Notes: generated by a model not told the origin, from the sequence alone. Positions 1 through 11,898 are shown, counted from the first letter of the stretch. The stretch is DNA of 64,000 nucleotides from Trichobilharzia szidati (GCA_944472155.2 OX235279.1:142448920-142512919), one strand, 5' to 3'. A program made the numbers and translations.

Positions 1-383
1 AAGGCGTAATCGAAGATTGAGATAACTACGAAAGTTCATGAAGTACAAGACGTATTTTAGTAGTACATTGATTTTGGTTTCAAAGCCAGTGTTATGAGGA
101 GAGGCTTCATATATATTGACCATTTTTGTATAAGAATAAAGCAATTCCAAAATCAGGTACTCATTAAGTTTCAAACTGAATCAGACTTGTGACTTACACT
201 GTGTCTAGGTTTAAACTGGTCTTTAAAGAAATGGGCCTACTGAAAACTCTGATTCAACTCTATGTGTTATTTAAGCCCTAATGTTAGAGTAACGTTTCTT
301 TATTCCATGTCTATTGGACATTCGATTTCAGTTAAGTAAGTATTGTAAAATGAACATCTTTCACACTTTTTAATATTTCACAG

Positions 384-818
384 AAACAGAATGACAACTC
401 AGTTGGGACAGTTTTTAATGGGAGTCATTGGCTTGTGGATCCCTCCGGTCAAATCTACGTTCCATATGCACAAATTACACCGAAACCTCGAAGAGTCTTA
501 CTAAGCAATGTTGAATACTCTACTCTGAGGAAAAGTGATGTGATAACAAACCCTTTACTATTGAATCCTACATTTGAAACATTGAAAGAAAGAAATCATA
601 CCTTTGGCCATCAAACCATTTCAGATACTCGTCACTTGCCTTTAATTCCAATACAAACGCAAAATGTTAATTATCATATTAATGGTAACATGTCAACTTT
701 TCCTAATTTCCCTTCTGTTCAAAGTAATGCAGTTTCAATTAGTCAGCATAATCTTATTCAGAAGACACCAGTGGAAATTTCTGAATTGCCTGATGACAAT
801 AACAATACTGAAGAAAAT
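384..818 (+). CDS. Penultimate coding exon of an unrecognised gene
   Basis: An open frame of exactly 145 codons (phase 0 in, phase 0 out) lies between a good acceptor (pyrimidine-rich stretch ending in cag at 381-383) and a donor gtatgt at 819. The next exon (2789-3136) continues in the same phase. The translation begins KQNDNSVGTVFNGSHWLVDP and contains YVPYAQITPKPRR; the rest is polar and rich in Asn, Thr and Ser, with no membrane segment, signal peptide or domain that I recognise. It looks like a disordered C-terminal region, for example a cytoplasmic tail, but that is inference. If intron 1 were retained, translation would stop at a TAA at 867-869. The 5' part of the gene lies left of the window. 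I do not recognise the family. Confidence 0.6.
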
Positions 819-872
819 GTATGTTATTCACTTGAGAGATTTATAAGAGATGGACTAATTTTACAGTAATTT

Positions 873-1064
873 TGGTCACAGTGGTTAGGACTCTCACCGA
901 CCATGCACATGATCCGGGGTTCGATCCCCTGCTGGTGCACACCTGATATCTATGGTCGGCCTGCTAAATTTGGGCTACCGATATCACATGCTGAAAATTT
1001 CATACTTATACCAAAATACTGTGTAGAATCAAGCTATGATAAAATAAAATAAAAAAAATAAAAA
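873..1064 (+). repeat. tRNA-derived SINE, type A, in the intron of the first gene
   Basis: The head looks like a tRNA promoter: an A-box-like GTGGTTAGGACTC at about 881-893 and a B box GGGGTTCGATCCCC at 916-929. The body (CGATATC, TGCTGAAAA, CATACTT) ends in an AAAATAAA-rich tail. A second, nearly identical copy lies at 50951-51136. The shared body and A-rich tail show that this is a SINE and not a tRNA gene: there is no acceptor stem. Confidence 0.8.
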
Positions 1065-1795
1065 GTTTAGGAAATCACTGGAAACCAAGAGGTCACAACT
1101 GGTGATACCATAAAAGTACACATTGATGACACTTTAGTTTCAAGAACGCAGCCGTTGTGTAGCTCTTGGTTTTAAGGATCTACTGGCTTATGTCCATTTA
1201 TCACAAAATGTTTAGTGAAAAATGTACACATAGTGGCATTATTTACCTAATATGCACCGATTAATACCTCGGGAATTCATTGATGGAAAAGTGTGCCCCT
1301 TATCCTTCAGCTATTTATTTCTGCCTAGTTCTGCAGGTAAAACTTTCCTTCAGGATATCAAAATATCTTCTTGGATGAAGCAGAAATATTATGAGATAAT
1401 AAAATGGTCATCAGTTTCAGTGATATGTCTAATTTGTTTATCTGAGATTACTACTAAGTAATTAAGTCCAGTTGATAGCTTTTATGCCATTTTATTTTTG
1501 TTTTATTCATATTAGATGCTGATCAATAGAGTCATCTACCGTTTTCCTAAGTTTTTTGGGGCGAACAGGCAAACATGCTGGTCATGGTAGCAAACCACAG
1601 CGCGTTCGAATTTATAAATATACACTTACTGGGATTTTTAAACTACAATGAAATAGCTACCCAGTAAACTTAGTAATGAAAACTACTTAAGAACCAATCC
1701 AATTTGAGTAAAGATTTATCTTAATATCAGTAAAACTAATTAGGAATTTCATTCGGTTTCACTAAGTCTTGTTATAACAATACTCCACAGTACAG

Positions 1796-2188
1796 TAACA
1801 GGTTGTAAACTTTTATCAGCAGCTACCTTCGCTCCATATCGAAGACCCAGTGGCTAGAAAGAGTTATCAACAAGAAACTATGAAGACATACTAAACAAGC
1901 ACCTATTGCTCAACAAATATGTGGGAGAAAATAGAGATGGATTGGGCACACACCGAGGAGACCGTTGAATGACGTCACGCGCCAAGGCGTAGCTCGAGTG
2001 GAGCCCGAGTGGAAAACGGCGGGTGAGGTGTCTGAGGGTAACATGGAGGAGACCGTGTGAGGAGGAAATAATGGACTATGAGGAGTCCTGGAGCCAGTTA
2101 AAGGGGACCACAGAGAATCGGACAAAGTGGAGATGTGCTGTCAAAGCCATATGTTCCGCTAGGAATGCAAGGGAACAATCGTACTAAT
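1796..2188 (+). mobile_element. 3' fragment of an RTE-type LINE
   Basis: The translation, with several stops and frame changes, matches the C-terminal end of the RTE ORF seen better at 16683-18389: INKKL, RK.RWIGHTPRRPL, VARVEPE, GNMEETV. It ends in the family's 3' signature ATGTTCCGCTAGGAA followed by GGGAACAAT. The 9-base sequence ACAGTACAG is present at 1787-1795 and at 2189-2197 and is probably the target-site duplication. The copy is strongly 5' truncated and cannot make a protein. Confidence 0.8.
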
Positions 2189-2602
2189 ACAGTACAGGGC
2201 TACAGTTATAATGTTGAAGTGGGTGATACTCTCGACTAATAAATGAGAAAAAGTAATTTACCCGTCCAATAATTTTAGAAGTTCTCTGGTTAGTCAGTTC
2301 CAGCCAATGTTTGGCTTACTGATCTGCATATTAATGAGACGTCTTACCAGAAAATAACGTCCCATATGCTTCGGTGATTGATATGACAGTGGAGCTTTCA
2401 AACTTCGTTAAGCTACTGCCACCGAAATCCTTATGGTTTTCCAACACAACACCTCTCATTTATTTGTGTAATAATGAGTAGTTTCCCAGTGTCTAAAGTG
2501 TGTGAAAGACAGCTTAAAATAGTTAATTATCTCAATAAAGTAAGAAGGGTAAATTTTGCCGCTCAAAATGGTATATAATTCACCCATAGAAATCCAGTAC
2601 TT

Positions 2603-2741
2603 CCATTATAGATAAAACTTTATTTTGATAGAATCACACAATGTTATACAGTAATATTTACTGATGATGTTTCGAGCACAATTTATCCATAATGGAATTG
2701 TACTCTCTATTACAGTGGCCAAGTTTTATCCTTATACTAAT
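2603..2741 (+). repeat. Short copy of the palindrome-family repeat with target-site duplication
   Basis: The segment is flanked by identical 13-base copies of AAATCCAGTACTT (2590-2602 and 2742-2754). It contains GATAAAACTT at 2611-2620 and its exact inverse AAGTTTTATC at 2721-2730, plus the TTACTGATGATGTTTCGAGC block shared with the repeats at 21531-21745 and 56037-57030. It has no coding capacity. It is probably a mobilised short non-autonomous element. Confidence 0.65.
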
Positions 2742-2788
2742 AAATCCAGTACTTGTAATTTATATAACATCTTTTCATTATTTTCCAG

Positions 2789-3136
2789 ACTAATGAACAG
2801 TCAACTACTAGTCAGTCAGTGATGAAGAGTGTACAATTGTCAAATAGACAAAGTATTTTTGACAATTTTGAACCACAAGATGATCATCAGCTAGTGAATA
2901 AACTAACCAATCATAATTATCAAAGTGGCATACAAAATTCCGACCAAGAAATAAATAATACCTCAGATTCAACTATGCCAAAATATTCAATTAAACTACT
3001 TGCACGTAAAACAAGTCAACCGAAAATAGACAATACACTGAATAATCACAACGGGAGTACAGCTGAGAATTGTACCTTGTCTGGAGCTCATAAGATAGCT
3101 GATCTAGAAGACTGGGCTATGATTGATCAAGATTAG
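2789..3136 (+). CDS. Terminal coding exon of the unrecognised gene
   Basis: The acceptor ttttccag ends at 2788, and the frame is open from the first base (TNEQSTTSQSVMKS) to a TAG at 3134-3136, giving 115 codons. Joined to the exon at 384-818 it gives 260 residues of low-complexity, Asn/Gln/Ser/Thr-rich sequence ending in ADLEDWAMIDQD. The acidic, Trp-containing last 12 residues could be a short linear binding motif (inference). No known domain is visible. The intron between the two exons (819-2788) holds a SINE, an RTE fragment and a palindrome-family repeat. Confidence 0.6.
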   Translation, partial: TNEQSTTSQSVMKSVQLSNRQSIFDNFEPQDDHQLVNKLTNHNYQSGIQNSDQEINNTSDSTMPKYSIKLLARKTSQPKIDNTLNNHNGSTAENCTLSGAHKIADLEDWAMIDQD

Positions 3137-3384
3137 TCTAAAAAAATCAAGTTTATTGGAGAGTGTGACTTGTGCTGCTGTTCTGTTTTCCTCTTCTTTC
3201 CTTACTTAGAAATTACTCAAAACTGTGTCTTACAGCTTACAACAAAATTGTATTACTGAATTATTAAATCATGTTTATCAAATAGTGCTCATTACAGTCT
3301 TTTCACAAGCCTTATTCAAACAGTATTCTAGTCGTTTGCATTTGTATCCCAAGTTAGATTATGAATTATTTATGAGCTAACATC
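3137..3384 (+). other. Probable 3' UTR of the first gene
   Basis: This is the sequence after the stop codon, without repeats that I recognise. An ATTAAA at 3263-3268 is a possible non-canonical polyadenylation signal; no AATAAA occurs here. Where the transcript ends is not decided by the sequence. Confidence 0.3.
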
Positions 3385-3530
3385 ATTTAGGGGGCCACTG
3401 AAAACCAGGGAGCACTGGACACCTGTATCGTCTCATTTCAAGACTCTTCAGCAATACGCACTCATGACGTATTCGGGGATTAAATCCATGATCTCTGGGT
3501 TTAGAGGCGAGACCACTAATCATTTAGAAC
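3385..3530 (-). repeat. HL-SINE copy (tRNA head plus hammerhead-like body), decayed
   Basis: The reverse strand shows the family order: a weak tRNA-like B box, then a diverged GAAGAGTC...GAGACGATACAGGTGTCCAGTGCTCC block and the GGTTTTCAGTGG end. It is more diverged than the copies at 15893 and 35900. Confidence 0.6.
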
Positions 3531-3769
3531 TTAATGTCTCTTAAATTCTGACTTCTGCTAACTTTCAGCAGTTGCATTACTGGAGAAAAAGAACATGTGA
3601 GGTTAAACTGTCGTTGATAGGTCTATATTTGATAAAAGGATTAAATTCAGTGTATTAAAGCAATTAATTGTTGGTTGACTCATTGGTCAAGACTGAAAAT
3701 TCTACCGTACACTTCTAATTCATCAATGAGCTTATATTTTCACGTATTGGTTTTGTAGGGGTTTTGTTT

Positions 3770-3998
3770 GATTGGATGGCAGAAGTTAGAATTCATGGGC
3801 CATTGGATCGGGTCCCAGTGGCTTAATGGCCTACGACTTCACCTTGTAGCCAGAAGGTCCTGGGTTCGAACCATGGCTGTGGGTGCGCACTGACGAAGAG
3901 TCCCAGACTAGGACGAAACAGCTGCCAAGTACTGCCAGGTTTTCTAGTGGTTCTGTAACTGATGTCAGCTCACGATGAAATCCTCCATCCAATAAGCT
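3770..3998 (+). repeat. HL-SINE, near full-length copy
   Basis: The order is GGCAGAAGTTAGAATTCATG, a tRNA-like region with A box (AGTGGCTTAATGGCC) and B box (TGGGTTCGAACCATG), then CTGACGAAGAGTCCCAGACTAGGACGAAACAGCTGCC (3891-3927) and GGTTTTCTAGTGGTTCTGTA, ending with GATGAAATCCTCCATCCAAT. The hammerhead-like block is intact apart from GATGA reading GACGA and GTC reading GCC at the would-be cleavage site. Confidence 0.8.
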
Positions 3999-4170
3999 TA
4001 TATCAGTGAATAAGAAGGGAATATGATTCGTGATTAGAGTACTTTACACAAAATAAAGAAATCTCTGAAATACAGCGGATATGCATACTAATGGTAATAA
4101 AGTATGACTTATAGAAGTATATACTGTTTTAATATAAACAGTGCAAATAACAACTCGAGTTAAGTGTTAA

Positions 4171-5520
4171 TAATAATCTACTTTATTCTAAAAACAGTAC
4201 TTATAATACAGGATGGCATTCTCAGCATTTGTCACAATATTGCATCTGATTTACTCAAAATATGAGTAGAATTAAAACAAATTAACCAGAGGAATTTGTT
4301 TACGATATAAAGTCAAAAATATTCGAAGTACAAGATGAGAATAATAAATATAATAATAATAACAATAAGAGTTTGTTTCAAACAGTGCTTTCAATTCAAT
4401 TTGGAAATTTTAGCATGTTATTGATTATTGAAACTGATGTTCTGTTGATATAGTATGGTGATGGGAAAGACAAAAAATAACAGTTATTACACAGCTTAAA
4501 AGATGCTTACACTTATAAGAAAATAAACAAGAATTAAAAAAAATGAGAGGATTATGAATATAAGAACAACCATAACAGTAAAGCTAGTTGGAGTAAGGAT
4601 GGACAAAATGGTTTATTTGCTAGTGCAAAGAAGGTTAGTTAATTCGACCCTAACACTATTTTCATCACATAAAATACGTGACAAATATGGCACAGTGGAA
4701 TTTCTATACTTAGACGTACGTGAATGAAGCCTTCTGAAAAGACTTCTTGTTTTACCTGAGGAGACACAAGGTGAAAACTGCGGGTAAAGTGGATGCTCAC
4801 AGTATGACAAAATTCCTTTAGCAAATTTGTTGCATGAAATCAAGTGAATATCATTGACGATGTCAAAGATATGGCCCAATGGAATACCACACGCCCTACT
4901 GACAGTCTTCAGAGTCCTACGAAATACGACATAGTCTCTTTTAAGCATTTCAGGAAAGAATAAGGGTGAACAATAAAGAAGCATAGGTAAGATGCTCGAG
5001 TTGACAAACTATAAGAGGAGGTGCTGAGTTATGCCCGAGTGCCTTAACTTCTTAATGTAAAACGTCAGACGAAATATTCTTTGAGATATCGCGAAGGCAA
5101 GAGAAGACCAGGATAGGTCAGAAGAAAGAGTTAATCCAAGATACTTAATATCAGACTTGATTTCTATATTATTATCATCAATTTTGCAATGGTCACAGGA
5201 ATTAACAGCTTCATTTAACTTTCTCTTACATCGGAAACTTCAGTTAACTGTCTGGCATTTGGAAGGATTTAGTTTAAGGTCATTAGACGGAGACCATTTG
5301 CTGACTCGTGATAGAAAGCTGTTCATCTTAGTACATTCGAACTAGGAGTTAACAGACACTGAAATGGTTAGATCGTCTGCATACTTTACAAAGTTCACTT
5401 CATTAGAGTGAGACAAGTTAAGTGACTGACTGAAGTGAATCGTTTAGGTAGTGCGGAAATCTAACGACTTTTCACAAACTTTGAATACATGAAACGATGA
5501 TCTATTTACCATCTGTTATG
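4171..5520 (-). mobile_element. CR1-type non-LTR retrotransposon, 5' truncated and disabled
   Basis: On the reverse strand the translation gives the second half of a CR1/SR1-type reverse transcriptase. Near 5380 is VNFVKYADDLTISV, the catalytic YADD box. Then come WSPSNDLKLNPSKCQT, IKYLGLTLSSDLSW and, in the open frame 4984-4613, a C-terminal part with RRLHSRTSKYRNSTVPYLSR, the usual end of CR1 and jockey proteins. At least three in-frame stops lie between YADD and the last open frame, so this copy is dead. The 3' UTR, to about 4171, is AT-rich and resembles the repeats at 24695-25080 and 33061-33350. The clade (CR1 rather than jockey) is inferred from the motifs. Confidence 0.75.
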
Positions 5521-6117
5521 TGGTCACACAAAGGTCAGCAATGAACTGAGTGGTTTTCACCGTGACGTGTGAGTCTATATTTACACATCATAAACATGAT
5601 TTTACTGAGTAATCTTTTTTATTGCCATCACTATTTTAAGTGTAAAACACATAGGGATTTCACTGATTTAAAGGTAGATTTTGCCAAAAACCGACCTTAT
5701 TTAAAGGACTAATAACTAATAACCAGAAAGTAATGGATAGCTATTCCATTTTTTGTTTATCACTTTCAACGAGACACCAGTCGTCGTTAATCAGGAGCTG
5801 AACCAAGCACGATTAAGTAGTGAGGAAAGCGCACTATTATTCAGACTATGGGTTTTACGGTCTGTGACTGGATGATTAAATGCAAAATATCTATTTTACG
5901 CACTGGAGTGTAACAGTTAATTGTGAAACACGATCTGGTCGCCTTAAATAAAGATATCCCATGTACAGAACTAAACACTGACTAATTCACAGAATAATAA
6001 TAATAATAATAATAATGGAGAACAACTTATTTAAGCGAATATTGAAAGCAAAGATGAGTATTTGTCATAATTTCATTTTCATTTTCTGATTAAAAATAAA
6101 CCTATCAATTAAAGGCT
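5521..6117. other. Intergenic, no feature seen apart from a (TAA)n microsatellite
   Basis: There is no open frame or repeat family that I recognise. A (TAA)6-7 run lies at about 5996-6016. Confidence 0.5.
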
Positions 6118-6250
6118 CGATTGCGTGGAGAATTTCATCATGAGCTGACATGAGTTAGAGAACCACTGGAAAACCTGGGAGTACTGGACAGCTGTTTCGT
6201 CCTAGTTGGGGACTCCTCCATGCAATCAAACAAAATCCATACAAAACCAA
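6118..6250. repeat. HL-SINE inverted-pair remnant
   Basis: The left part is the reverse-strand end of an HL-SINE (AATTTCATCATGAGCTGACA to GTTTCGTCCTAGTTGGGGACTCC). It jumps directly to the forward-strand tail CCATGCAATCAAACAAAATCC and ACAAAACCAATACT. The centre of an inverted pair, as at 35900-36345, seems to have been deleted. Confidence 0.65.
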
Positions 6251-6282
6251 TACTCGAAAATTAAAGGTTCATGAATAATTCT

Positions 6283-6352
6283 CATCCAGACATTAATGAA
6301 AAGAACCAAACAGGGAAATCAAAAAACAGGCTCTTTTCGGCGAATTCATCTT
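6283..6352 (-). repeat. Fourth copy of the repeat around Penelope-like element 1
   Basis: The segment CATCCAGACATTAATG ... CTCTTTTCGGCGAATTC is the reverse complement of the 70-bp repeat found at 12803-12871, 11830-11898 and (partly) 10129-10182. It stands alone here, without Penelope coding sequence next to it. Confidence 0.55.
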
Positions 6353-7186
6353 CTTTAAATGTACATTCACATTTTTTCATGAAAGAGGATGGTAACAAAA
6401 GTTACGAGTTTTCATAATCATAGTTGTTAATATTAGTCAATACATAAGAGTATTTGAATGAGCGAATTGGAGTTATGTAATAGGATGAATAATCCAATCT
6501 TATTACGTATCTCTAATACACTTAATCAAGTCCTCTTATTGCACTGACAAATATCAACATCTATGCCTCTGACGACTTACTTTTATTACTTCTGTCTTTC
6601 GTGAAAAATTTGTGCATAAATACGATTCTGCAGCTAAAGAAACCGAATTCGGCAAAAACAGTCTGTGTTGCTAAACTACCTGTTTTGTTCAGTTAAAAGT
6701 TATCAAAGCGTTTTGCAAGACAGAGTACACTCTGGTCAATAAAAGTAATTATTTAAATAATTAGGTTAACTCCAAAGAAAAGAACAAGGCTTTGTTCTAT
6801 GCAGTTACTTACTTACTTACTTGACTACAGATATTCCGTCCAAGACAGTTTAGAGGTATATCCTTTGAAATATGTAAGAAAACCTGATATTAGTTCTCTT
6901 CAAACACACACCTCTACCGACCAAAAAATCCATGAAATTCAAATGAAACTAGGTTGACATTTCGTTTTAGTTAGAGAATTCTAACGTCGTTGGTCAATGA
7001 ACTCGTAGGTGACTATCAGATTGTGAAGAAGGGTTTTTACTAATGTTCCTTTTGTTTAGGATTAACTATTTCATGCCTTCAAAATCATTCCAATTCTGAC
7101 ACCCAACCTCATTAAAGTCAACTGTTATCACTTCACGTCACAACTATATGACTGGTAATTCCGTTTAGATAAGTTGATTTGATATA
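6353..7186. other. Intergenic, no feature seen
   Basis: AT-rich sequence without a convincing open frame. A short TTAC tandem repeat occurs at about 6806-6823. Confidence 0.45.
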
Positions 7187-7195
7187 AATAATGCA

Positions 7196-8070
7196 AAATG
7201 GACTCACACAAAAAACTTGGAGGATCTAGACTTCGCCGATGATATATGTCTGATTTCCCACAAACTGGAAGATATGCAAGCGAAAAGCAACAAGTTGGCA
7301 GAAGAAGCATCAAAGATAGGACTTAAGGTGAACATAGAGAGAACAGATGTGGTGATGAAGATTCCTGGACAAGAACAACAACAACAGACAACGATCAGCA
7401 TAAATGGGAGGAACCTGAAAGAAACAACCTCCTTTACCTACCTACCTGGAAAGCATCGTTTCAACTACAGGCAGACGGAACTGACGAAGATATCAAAGTA
7501 AGAATCGGAAAAGCAAGACAAGCTTTCACTACTCTCAAGTCTGTGTGGAGGTCAACAGCACTCAGCATCAAAAATAAGATCCGGATTTTCAACTCCAATG
7601 TGAAGTCAGCCAGTGCTACTATATGGGTCAGAGACTTGGCCAGCGCGTCATAAAGAGCATCTCAAACAAACTACAGACCTTCATTAACAGTTGTCTTCGC
7701 TCAATACCGCTCAAGATCAGATGGCCGGCCAGATAAGATCAGCAATAGAGATCTCTGGCAATGAGCGAACCAACACAGCAGGAACCGATTGTGAAACAAA
7801 TAGGCAGGAAGAAATGGAGATGGATTGGCCATACTCTCAGGAAACAAACCATCAAGTTACATCACTAGACAAGCCATCGCTCGAGTGGAACCCGAAAGGG
7901 AAGCGGCGAGTTGGTCGTCAGTGCAAGGGTGACTTGGAGGAGGTCATGTGAAGAGGAGATGAAAACGTGTGGGCCGAATTGGAGCCAGGTGAAGACTCTG
8001 GCAGAGAACCGAACTCAATGGAGACGCACGGCTGAAGCCCTATGTTGCTCTAGGAATTAAAGGAAACAAT
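7196..8070 (+). mobile_element. RTE-type LINE, 5' truncated copy
   Basis: It starts just before the catalytic box LDFADDICLISHKLEDMQAK (open frame 7217-7501), followed by the region VNI.RTDVV and INGRNLKETTSFTYL. After at least two frame changes it reaches the C-terminal Cys/Trp region and GRQCKGDLEEVM ending at 7951. The 3' end has the family signature CTATGTTGCTCTAGGAATTAAAGG and an AAT-type tail. The 9 bases AATAATGCA occur at 7187-7195 and 8071-8079 and may be the target-site duplication, although the AAT tail makes this uncertain. It is close to the copy at 47153-48472. Confidence 0.85.
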
Positions 8071-8109
8071 AATAATGCATATTTGATTTATATAAATGTA
8101 AATATTTGG

Positions 8110-8330
8110 TGTGCGTCGGTGGTTGAGAGGTAGAACTCTCGCCAACCATCTACATCGTCCAGGGATCGAACCCCGGACGACTTACTCCTAAATCTCACTT
8201 AGCAGGTAGTCAGGTTGGTAAATAGGGAAGGTTGGACATATAAAAATAAACACCACTGCTACCGAAACTTCAAAAGTCTAACTTGAAGCCCTATGTTCCA
8301 CTGGGAACGTAAGAGAATAAAATAAATAAA
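8110..8330 (+). repeat. tRNA-derived SINE, type B, with LINE-like 3' tail
   Basis: The head GTGCGTCGGTGGTTGAGAGG is followed by a B box (AGGGATCGAACCCCGG) and the type B body (ACTCCTAAATCTCACTTAGC, GGAAGGTTGGACAT, ACCACTGCTACCGAAACTTC). It ends TTGAAGCCCTATGTTCCACT then GGGAACGTAAGAG and an AATAAA tail. The last 25 bases before the tail match the 3' end of the RTE LINE at 18340-18365. Confidence 0.8.
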
Positions 8331-10125
8331 AATTTGATACTAATGACTGGCTGATAGTTCAAGCATAGGCGAATCAAAACACAATAAAATATTGGCGATT
8401 AGTTCAGGTTGTTTAAAACGGATTATCCCTTCAATAAGTTTCGTTATTGTCGTTAAAAGACAGTAACTATCAGAAAAATGTCGTGTATTGGAGCAATACA
8501 TTTTAAACAGTTTGAGTGGTTTTATAATATACCCGAACAACGATACTTATTGTGACATTACCATGTTCACCTAATGACGTAAGTAACCTATTATTTAGAT
8601 ATTTGACATTAAATTATTAGGTATTTATTTGGACGACTTCAGAGTTGTTGCTACTCTGTGACAGTAAATGTTGCTACATAGTCATATTTAGGCTTCAGAG
8701 TTACACATATAGAAATGCACTTTCATGGTTTTTGTGCGGCCTATTGCGTCGGGAATTCTTCGTTTTTACTTATATCCACGTAGTGCTCACTCAGTCAGGG
8801 GGTATTAAGGTTATGTCATAGAGTCGCCTAACAATTCGACCAAAACTCAGAATTTTAAAGTCCTTTTTAGTATTAGTCATATGACTCAAGCCAACAATAT
8901 GCCTTGAAGCTGGTTGCCTACCATCTTGGTTGGTCAATGTGTAGCAGCTTAGTTGTTTTTCAAGTCTTTCGGGTACATGTTCCTCCACATTCAACTGCAA
9001 AGCGTGACTACTCTTCTCCATGTATTTGGTTATAGATACATGTAAGTTGATATGAGATATGGAATGTTCAGTGGCAAATGCAAGATGACGATGTAGAACT
9101 GGTCTGCTGCGTCTCTTACTTCATAAAAGGTTTGGGAGTAGAATGGTTGAATGTGTTGACCACTTCACTTATTTAACGGATTCTATTAACCTTAATGATA
9201 ACCTGGTTGCCGATGATTTGCATCATCTCTTACACAGACGTGATATCTGATTATTTAGCAATGGACGCGTGTCCTGTTCAGTCATTATCTTTCTCCTGTT
9301 TTATGATAGTGAAAGCTGAAATGATGAGTTGTGCCTACGTTGAGTCGCGAGTTTTAGATGAAGCGATATGGTCAGTAATAATGAAGTTGAGCTTATAGTG
9401 TTAGACAAGGAGGAAAAGTCAGTCGATGACGTTGAGAAGCATTACTGATTGAAGTGATTAAGATATGTGTCACGTACACAGAAACACCGTTTTCCTCAAT
9501 AAGCATTGTTAGTTGATATAAAATTCAGTTGGGAAACATGACACCAATTGACGGAAGTTTTGACTGTTCGTTTGAACCGAGTACGGAGAAGTCAACTATG
9601 GAGCTGAATTCCTCGTGTTGCCAAGAATGTATATACATTAATTCAGCACGTAGTAAGGATAATAAATTAATTAGCTTACAGTAATCCTCGTAATATATTT
9701 TCCTGCAAAGATACTGCTTTTCATGGAATATATTAGTGAAAGAAGCTAATACCACCTCTTCAGCTAAAGACTTTCACTTATCAATCACTCAAAAGGTGAA
9801 TTTCATATCTCTCTTTTCGACCTTAGTTTATCAATTTCATTGTGGTCTTCTTGGAAACCATCTGTCTCTAGATGGAGAAAATGATGAGACAGATCAATCT
9901 AAAGATTGTTGTTAAGGCTAAAAGAATACTCACCTTCCGTAATTCTTTCCTTTAAGATAAGGTAATAGGAATAGATTTCAGTCTTCGTGTACGTTGCTGT
10001 TGAATAGTTTGTAAGAACTATTCCCCTAATTGTTACCTGTATTTATTCCTCTTTCGAAGCAAGGGAAAGATGTCTGAATAATGCATTCACATTATCTGTC
10101 AGTCGATAAGCTCTGCTTCCCCATG
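8331..10125. other. Intergenic, no feature seen
   Basis: About 1.8 kb without a recognisable gene, retroelement or SINE. Open frames here are short (under 80 codons), lack known motifs and are expected by chance. Confidence 0.45.
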
Positions 10126-10128
10126 CTT

Positions 10129-10182
10129 TTGACTCTTCGCTGAACTTTGTTGTTCTTATATTCATGCCTGGATGGGTAATTT
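10129..10182 (+). repeat. Left copy of the ~60-bp direct repeat of Penelope-like element 1
   Basis: Contains GACTCTTCGCTGAACTTTG and TATTCATGCCTGGATGGG. The same sequence occurs at 11830-11898 and 12803-12871 in the same orientation. Penelope-like elements often carry LTR-like terminal repeats, so this is plausibly one (inference). Confidence 0.6.
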
Positions 10183-11829
10183 CCAGGAATTAAAAATTAG
10201 CAGGCTCTCTTCGACAGTGAAGGATCTTAACGGGTTTCTGCTTTATTCTGTCAGGCTTGCTGAAGTCAGTGCGAAGACCGATTTTTTTAGAGACTGCATA
10301 AATAACTATAGATATCCGAAGTGGTATTGAAAAGCTCTTTATCACAATAATATTTATCTGCACTCTAAATCTCTTAAACATCACACTTTGAACCACATTC
10401 TTTCACGTGTCTTAGAACTGGAGAGAAACATAGCACAACGATCCTCTGCGTCATATGAATTGTCAAGTGATGAATGCCAAGCTTTCACTAAGTTTATCAG
10501 TATGGTTATGGAGAGGCGCAGAAAAGCCGTCCACTCAAACCTATAAAGTAGCCTAAAAGCCACTGAAATACGACGCACATTTCTGGAAGATCCTGATAAA
10601 TTTGTGTTCAATCATTCTTCAGTAACTTTATTTCTCATACAACTGGAGGCCTTGTCTGTCGGGGCAAAATTCTGCGAGCTCCACACATTTACTGAGTACG
10701 AAAATTTGACCAACCAGACTAGTGATCTTTTCCAGTCTCTGAAGAGAAGTTAAAACGTCAACAATTCTAGACTAACACCATGAGTACTTCAATACAACGT
10801 CTAAGCGCAACAATCTATTGACTAAAGAACACAAAGAACAGCTCAACCAACTGAGACGTAACAAGGAATTGCTGATCACACGCCCTAATAAAGGTGCCGA
10901 CATGGTCCTAATGGATAGAAAGAACTATACTGACAAAATGTTGGTATTTTTTTCAGACAACAACAAGTTCGCTGCACCTGACAAAGAGAAAGACAAAACA
11001 GAAATAACAGAAATGCAACCTACTGAGATATTGAGAAAGCTTAAAAGTGGTCAACTTATATCTGAAAAGGTCTACGACAGCATTCGACCAACCGGTTCAG
11101 TAATACCCTACTATATGGACCGCCCAAAACCCACAAACAGGGACTTCCGTTGGGCCCGAATTCGGACGTGTCCGGATCTCCATACCATCCAAGTGCAAAA
11201 TGGTCGGCAGAACTCCTACAGCCTGTCAGAGAAAAAACTTCAAAATACTCTCTTTGAGACACGTTTGAATTCGTCAACTGTATCAAAGATACGAAAGTGG
11301 GCGACAACCGCGTGATATCACTCAACGTCGAATCTCTCCTCACAAATATCCCAATTACGAAAACGATTTGTTTCTTATGCAAGTACTTGGAAGGCAACGA
11401 CTTGAACAATGACAAGTTAAAATAACTTCTACTTAAATGCACTTTGAACGTTCAATTCACATTCAATGGTACTTTTTATAGACAGCAAGATGATGTGGCT
11501 ATGGGCTCACCTTTAGTCCCGTTACTTGCAGGTATTTTCATAGCAAGTTTTAAAAATGGTCAGTTGAAACCGACAATTGACAACTTCTCTCTGTACGTCG
11601 ACGACATTTTTATCATCTGTGATAACAAATGTGACCTGAATAATGTCCATCAGGTTTTCAATAGCTGCCACCTAGCCATCAAATTTACAACTGAAACAGA
11701 AACCGGAGAGACAATCTCATTTCGACTGACAAAGAAGCCTGATGGGACCCTAAAGAGATCAATATATCGGGAGCCTCCGTGGAACGGCCAGTTGACAAAC
11801 TTTTACATTTGAGCACCGATCAATTGCAG

Positions 11830-11898
11830 GCGAATTCGCCAAAAAGAGGCTCTTCGCTGAACTTTGCTGTACTTATATTCATGTCTGGATGGGTATTT
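11830..11898 (+). repeat. Internal copy of the ~70-bp repeat in Penelope-like element 1
   Basis: GCGAATTCGCCAAAAAGAGG, CTCTTCGCTGAACTTTGC and ATGTCTGGATGGG lie exactly where about 100 residues of coding sequence between the reverse transcriptase and the endonuclease are missing. Confidence 0.6.
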
